A program made the position numbers and the translations under genes. DNA of 8,142 bases from contig CAJUJV010000046.1 in the NCBI GenBank assembly GCA_910586845.1, positions 21,060 to 29,201 of the forward strand, read 5' to 3'. Each line of letters starts with the position of its first letter. The stretch's first letter is position 1. Below are positions 5,843 to 8,142 of this stretch, piece after piece. Below the pieces are notes generated by a model. The model made no database searches. It was not told the origin of the DNA and was given only the letters and a program-made list of their open reading frames with translations. This DNA comes from an uncultured Hungatella sp. Lineage in GTDB: Bacteria > Bacillota > Clostridia > Lachnospirales > Lachnospiraceae.

Positions 5843-7880
5843 GATCTCCTCCTATTTGTAAACGAAACCAAAAACTTTCATCATACAATCTCCTGGCTTC
5901 TTCTATCTTTCCCTCCAATCGAAGGATATGGGCCAGCAGTTTTTTGCTTTGCATGGTATCCTTCCACTCCTTTCCACGATAGAATATCGCTCTCTCCACA
6001 TTTTCCCTGGCCCAATTTTCCGCTTGCTCATACTCTCCTCTTTCCATTAACAGCCGTATTCGAAATTCCGTGAAATCATTGATCCGAAACTGTTTCATAA
6101 CTCTTGTTTCAGAATATTCCCGAAATAATCCTTCACATATCTCCTCAGCCTTTTCGATCTCCCCACATTTGAGATGTATCCTGCCTTTTTCCAGGAGCAA
6201 ATATGCCATCCCCTGATCACTCCTGCTGACCAGACTCTCTGTTTTCTCTTCTATCCCGGCCTGAAATCGGAATTGGCTCTCAATCCCTTTCTCAATCATT
6301 TTTTTTGCCCCATCCATATCCCCATCGTGCCAGAGAAGCCTTGCCACCTTGCCATACCCCGATGCCAGCCAGTACAGATGGAGCTGATTAAAAGGCTTGC
6401 ATTTCTCAAGGATCTCAACTCCTCTTATATACCATTCCCTTGACTTCTCATGAGCCAGGCTGTTGTGATATACCGCGGCCAGCCTCAAGGCCATCTGCCC
6501 TGTGATCTGGTGACATTCCCCATAATACTCTTTCACAGCCTGATATAAATCTTTCGAATACTGCTCCGCCTCTTCATAATATCCCTGAATCCACAAAAAG
6601 GTCACCAGCTGATCGAATTTCTCCGCCAGCCAGGGAGCCGGTTTTGGAAAGGCTTTTACAAAGGCGAATACATAAGGTTCCATCTTCTGGTTGTCCCGGT
6701 AGGAATTGTTCCATGTCTTGTTGTAAGCGCCATCTTCTCCGTACAGATAATCCGCAAATCCCCGGATCAGATGGCAGCAGTTATCTGTTGTGGGATTGAA
6801 AATCTCTCTCGCCCCTTCTCCGATAATAGGATGGAGAAAAATCATATCATCCTGCCAGTTTCCGCTGTATACCTGCTGGGCCATAATACATCGTTCAAGA
6901 TGGTCTATGGTCTGTTCCGATATGCCGGAGATGGTCAGGAAGATCTTTTTGGGCACGCCCTGCACCGGCATGATGGACAGGTAGGTCATGGCCTTCTTCT
7001 CCTCTGCCTTCAGATGGAGCCTCTTAAACAGATCTTTCTGGAATTCCTCAAGACCGCTGAATTCTTCATCGGGGTTTATGACTTTCTGCTGGGTCAAAAG
7101 TGTATGGCCCTCCACTTTTTTTCGGTAATCATCAAATTCCTGGCGTCTGTTTTCAGAAAATCCCTCTGTTCTATAACATCTTACAAACTCATCCCATTCT
7201 TTCTGTGTCTTTAAAGGACCTACCTGAATTCCCCCGTAATCCCCCCACGCCAAAGGGTGCCGCCTGGAGGTCACAAGTATCTGGCAAGGAAGAGAAAACA
7301 GCTTCTCCATATCCTTGTCATATTCCACATCACAATTGTCTACAACCATGAGTGTCTTCTCTTTCCTTACAATCTCCTTCAGTATATCGTATTTAAACTG
7401 AAAATACTTTCTCTTGTTTTCATACAGTTCCTTGTTGTACTGCACATTGGAGATGCGGACATCAAAGTCATCTTCAATCATATTTTGGATGGTTGTCCGA
7501 AAAGAAAGATATAGAATATGCTCATAGGTTTTTCCATATCTTCTGATATACTCCCTGGCCAGAGCGCTTTTTCCTATCCCGCCTATACCATAGAGGATCA
7601 CCGGGCCTTCTCTGTCCTCCAGGCTCGTTTTCAAAAGAGTCAGTTCCTCTTCTCTCCCGGCAAAAGGCTCTCTGGAAAAGATCTCCGAGGAAGTAAGCCG
7701 GTGACAGCTGTTTCTTCGGAATCTGTCCACTTCCTCCCTCCACTGCCGGACAGCGGTTCTCTCCGTCTCCTTGTCCTGGAATCCCCCGGGGGTATCTTTA
7801 TACTTTCTCCGAAATCTCAGCTGTTCCCACTGCCATTCCAAACACTCCTGTTCATAGCTTTTTTTCTTATAAACCCTCAA
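5826..7880 (-). CDS. STAND-class NTPase (NB-ARC-like) with C-terminal TPR-like repeats
   Basis: This is a 684-residue cytosolic signalling ATPase. Residues 1-70 are a charged helical region with no recognisable TIR, protease, nuclease or DNA-binding domain. The NB-ARC-like core begins with FAGREEEL at 73-80. Walker A is GIGGIGKS (98-105), Walker B is TLMVVDNCD (176-184), and the sensor-1-like strand is ILVTSRR (201-207). EGHTLL (257-262) sits where GLPLA-type motifs occur. A winged-helix-like region at about 295-355 ends in FLHP, the position of the MHD motif. Residues 420-675 hold about six TPR-like helical pairs, such as IQGYYEEAEQYSKDLYQAV and HILRLEGKIEEARRLYDESF. In this class ATP binding gates oligomerisation, and the repeats sense a ligand. 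The start is TTG at 7880, since a stop codon lies two codons upstream and no ATG occurs before residue 134. GGAGG (7896-7892) is 11 nt upstream, a longish spacing. The ligand is unknown. Confidence 0.9.
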   Translation of the reverse strand: MRVYKKKSYEQECLEWQWEQLRFRRKYKDTPGGFQDKETERTAVRQWREEVDRFRRNSCHRLTSSEIFSREPFAGREEELTLLKTSLEDREGPVILYGIGGIGKSALAREYIRRYGKTYEHILYLSFRTTIQNMIEDDFDVRISNVQYNKELYENKRKYFQFKYDILKEIVRKEKTLMVVDNCDVEYDKDMEKLFSLPCQILVTSRRHPLAWGDYGGIQVGPLKTQKEWDEFVRCYRTEGFSENRRQEFDDYRKKVEGHTLLTQQKVINPDEEFSGLEEFQKDLFKRLHLKAEEKKAMTYLSIMPVQGVPKKIFLTISGISEQTIDHLERCIMAQQVYSGNWQDDMIFLHPIIGEGAREIFNPTTDNCCHLIRGFADYLYGEDGAYNKTWNNSYRDNQKMEPYVFAFVKAFPKPAPWLAEKFDQLVTFLWIQGYYEEAEQYSKDLYQAVKEYYGECHQITGQMALRLAAVYHNSLAHEKSREWYIRGVEILEKCKPFNQLHLYWLASGYGKVARLLWHDGDMDGAKKMIEKGIESQFRFQAGIEEKTESLVSRSDQGMAYLLLEKGRIHLKCGEIEKAEEICEGLFREYSETRVMKQFRINDFTEFRIRLLMERGEYEQAENWARENVERAIFYRGKEWKDTMQSKKLLAHILRLEGKIEEARRLYDESFWFRLQIGGDHVDNY

Positions 7881-7908
7881 TCTCTATCCCGCCTCCTTTG
7901 CCGCAGGT

Positions 7909-8142
7909 TCATTCTCCCAAAGCCTTGAAATACATGAAGCGCAGATTCGAAAACCCTTTTTCCATAAAAAAACTGTCCAGGATCCGGCAGGCTTCCTGGA
8001 ACCACTGGCTGCACTCTTCCGGTTCCATCCCCTGGCAGGTTTCCTCATATAATCCCAAAAGCTCCAGCAAAAGCCAATCCAGCCTTCCCCCATCAGTCAT
8101 GGTGTGGTCCTTGTCAAAGGGCAGGTATCCAAGAGAATCCAG
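7909..8142 (-). CDS. Unidentified protein, C-terminal fragment (starts outside the window)
   Basis: The reading frame is open from the right window edge to a stop at 7911-7909, giving the last 77 residues. The fragment is acidic and largely helical, with pieces such as LDWLLLELLGLYEETCQG and ILDSFFMEKGF, and ends YFKALGE. No motif is recognisable. An internal ATG at 8100 could start a separate 63-residue protein, but the upstream codons read as ordinary protein (LDSLGYLPFDKDHT) and only a weak AAGGA lies near that ATG, so a truncated longer gene is more likely. It ends 28 nt before the NTPase start codon, and that gap holds the NTPase ribosome binding site, so it is probably the preceding gene of the same operon. 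Confidence 0.65.
   Translation of the reverse strand: MDSLGYLPFDKDHTMTDGGRLDWLLLELLGLYEETCQGMEPEECSQWFQEACRILDSFFMEKGFSNLRFMYFKALGE

Noticed and set aside
7884..8093. A 69-residue frame overlapping the upstream fragment
   Set aside because: It overlaps the 7909-8142 frame in another phase, is rich in Trp, Arg and Ser, and lacks a ribosome binding site. The other frame is open to the window edge and reads as ordinary protein.
1..8142. CRISPR array, tRNA, rRNA, insertion sequence or attachment site
   Set aside because: I found no regularly spaced direct repeats, no tRNA- or rRNA-like stretch, no transposase or integrase motif, and no terminal inverted repeats flanking a gene.

Overview
The window looks like a chromosomal segment of a clostridial Firmicute, most likely a Lachnospiraceae-type gut anaerobe. 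The reasons are strong GGAGG ribosome binding sites before most genes, tight overlapping operons, a YtrA-type GntR/ABC cassette, moderate GC with AT-rich patches, and the style of the STAND-NTPase/TPR protein. The taxonomic call is an inference. Every gene I can support is on the minus strand, so transcription runs from high to low coordinates.

Region A (8142 to 1825) is one compact run of five genes: the 3' end of an unidentified helical protein (7909-8142), a 684-residue NB-ARC-like STAND NTPase with C-terminal TPR-like repeats (5826-7880), a single-pass membrane-anchored protein with a beta-rich outer domain (4742-5842), a small polytopic membrane protein (4270-4740), and an 804-residue protein with a central membrane block, a coiled coil and Sel1/TPR-like helices (1825-4239). 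The first gap is 28 nt, the next two junctions are a 17-nt overlap and a 1-nt gap, and the last gap is 30 nt. A 48-nt hairpin followed by a loosely T-rich stretch (1672-1719) probably ends this transcript. The operon promoter lies outside the window. A cytosolic signalling ATPase translated in step with three membrane proteins suggests a membrane-associated sensing or response system. I do not recognise it as a named system, and its function is unknown.

Region B (1448 to 1824) carries no convincing gene. It holds the terminator hairpin, a block of about 100 nt with 74% GC and several small inverted repeats (1541-1641), and a sigma-A-type promoter with an extended -10 (1501-1529). A perfect 10-bp-arm palindrome (1479-1501) covers the expected transcription start.

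Region C (1447 to 1) is a YtrA-type regulatory and transport operon: a GntR-family repressor (1067-1447), an ABC ATPase (175-1074) overlapping it by 8 nt, and the 5' end of a membrane protein, probably the cognate ABC permease (1-200), overlapping the ATPase gene by 26 nt. The palindrome over the promoter is the natural autoregulatory operator of the repressor. Related operons respond to cell-envelope stress or antibiotics, but the substrate here cannot be read from the sequence.
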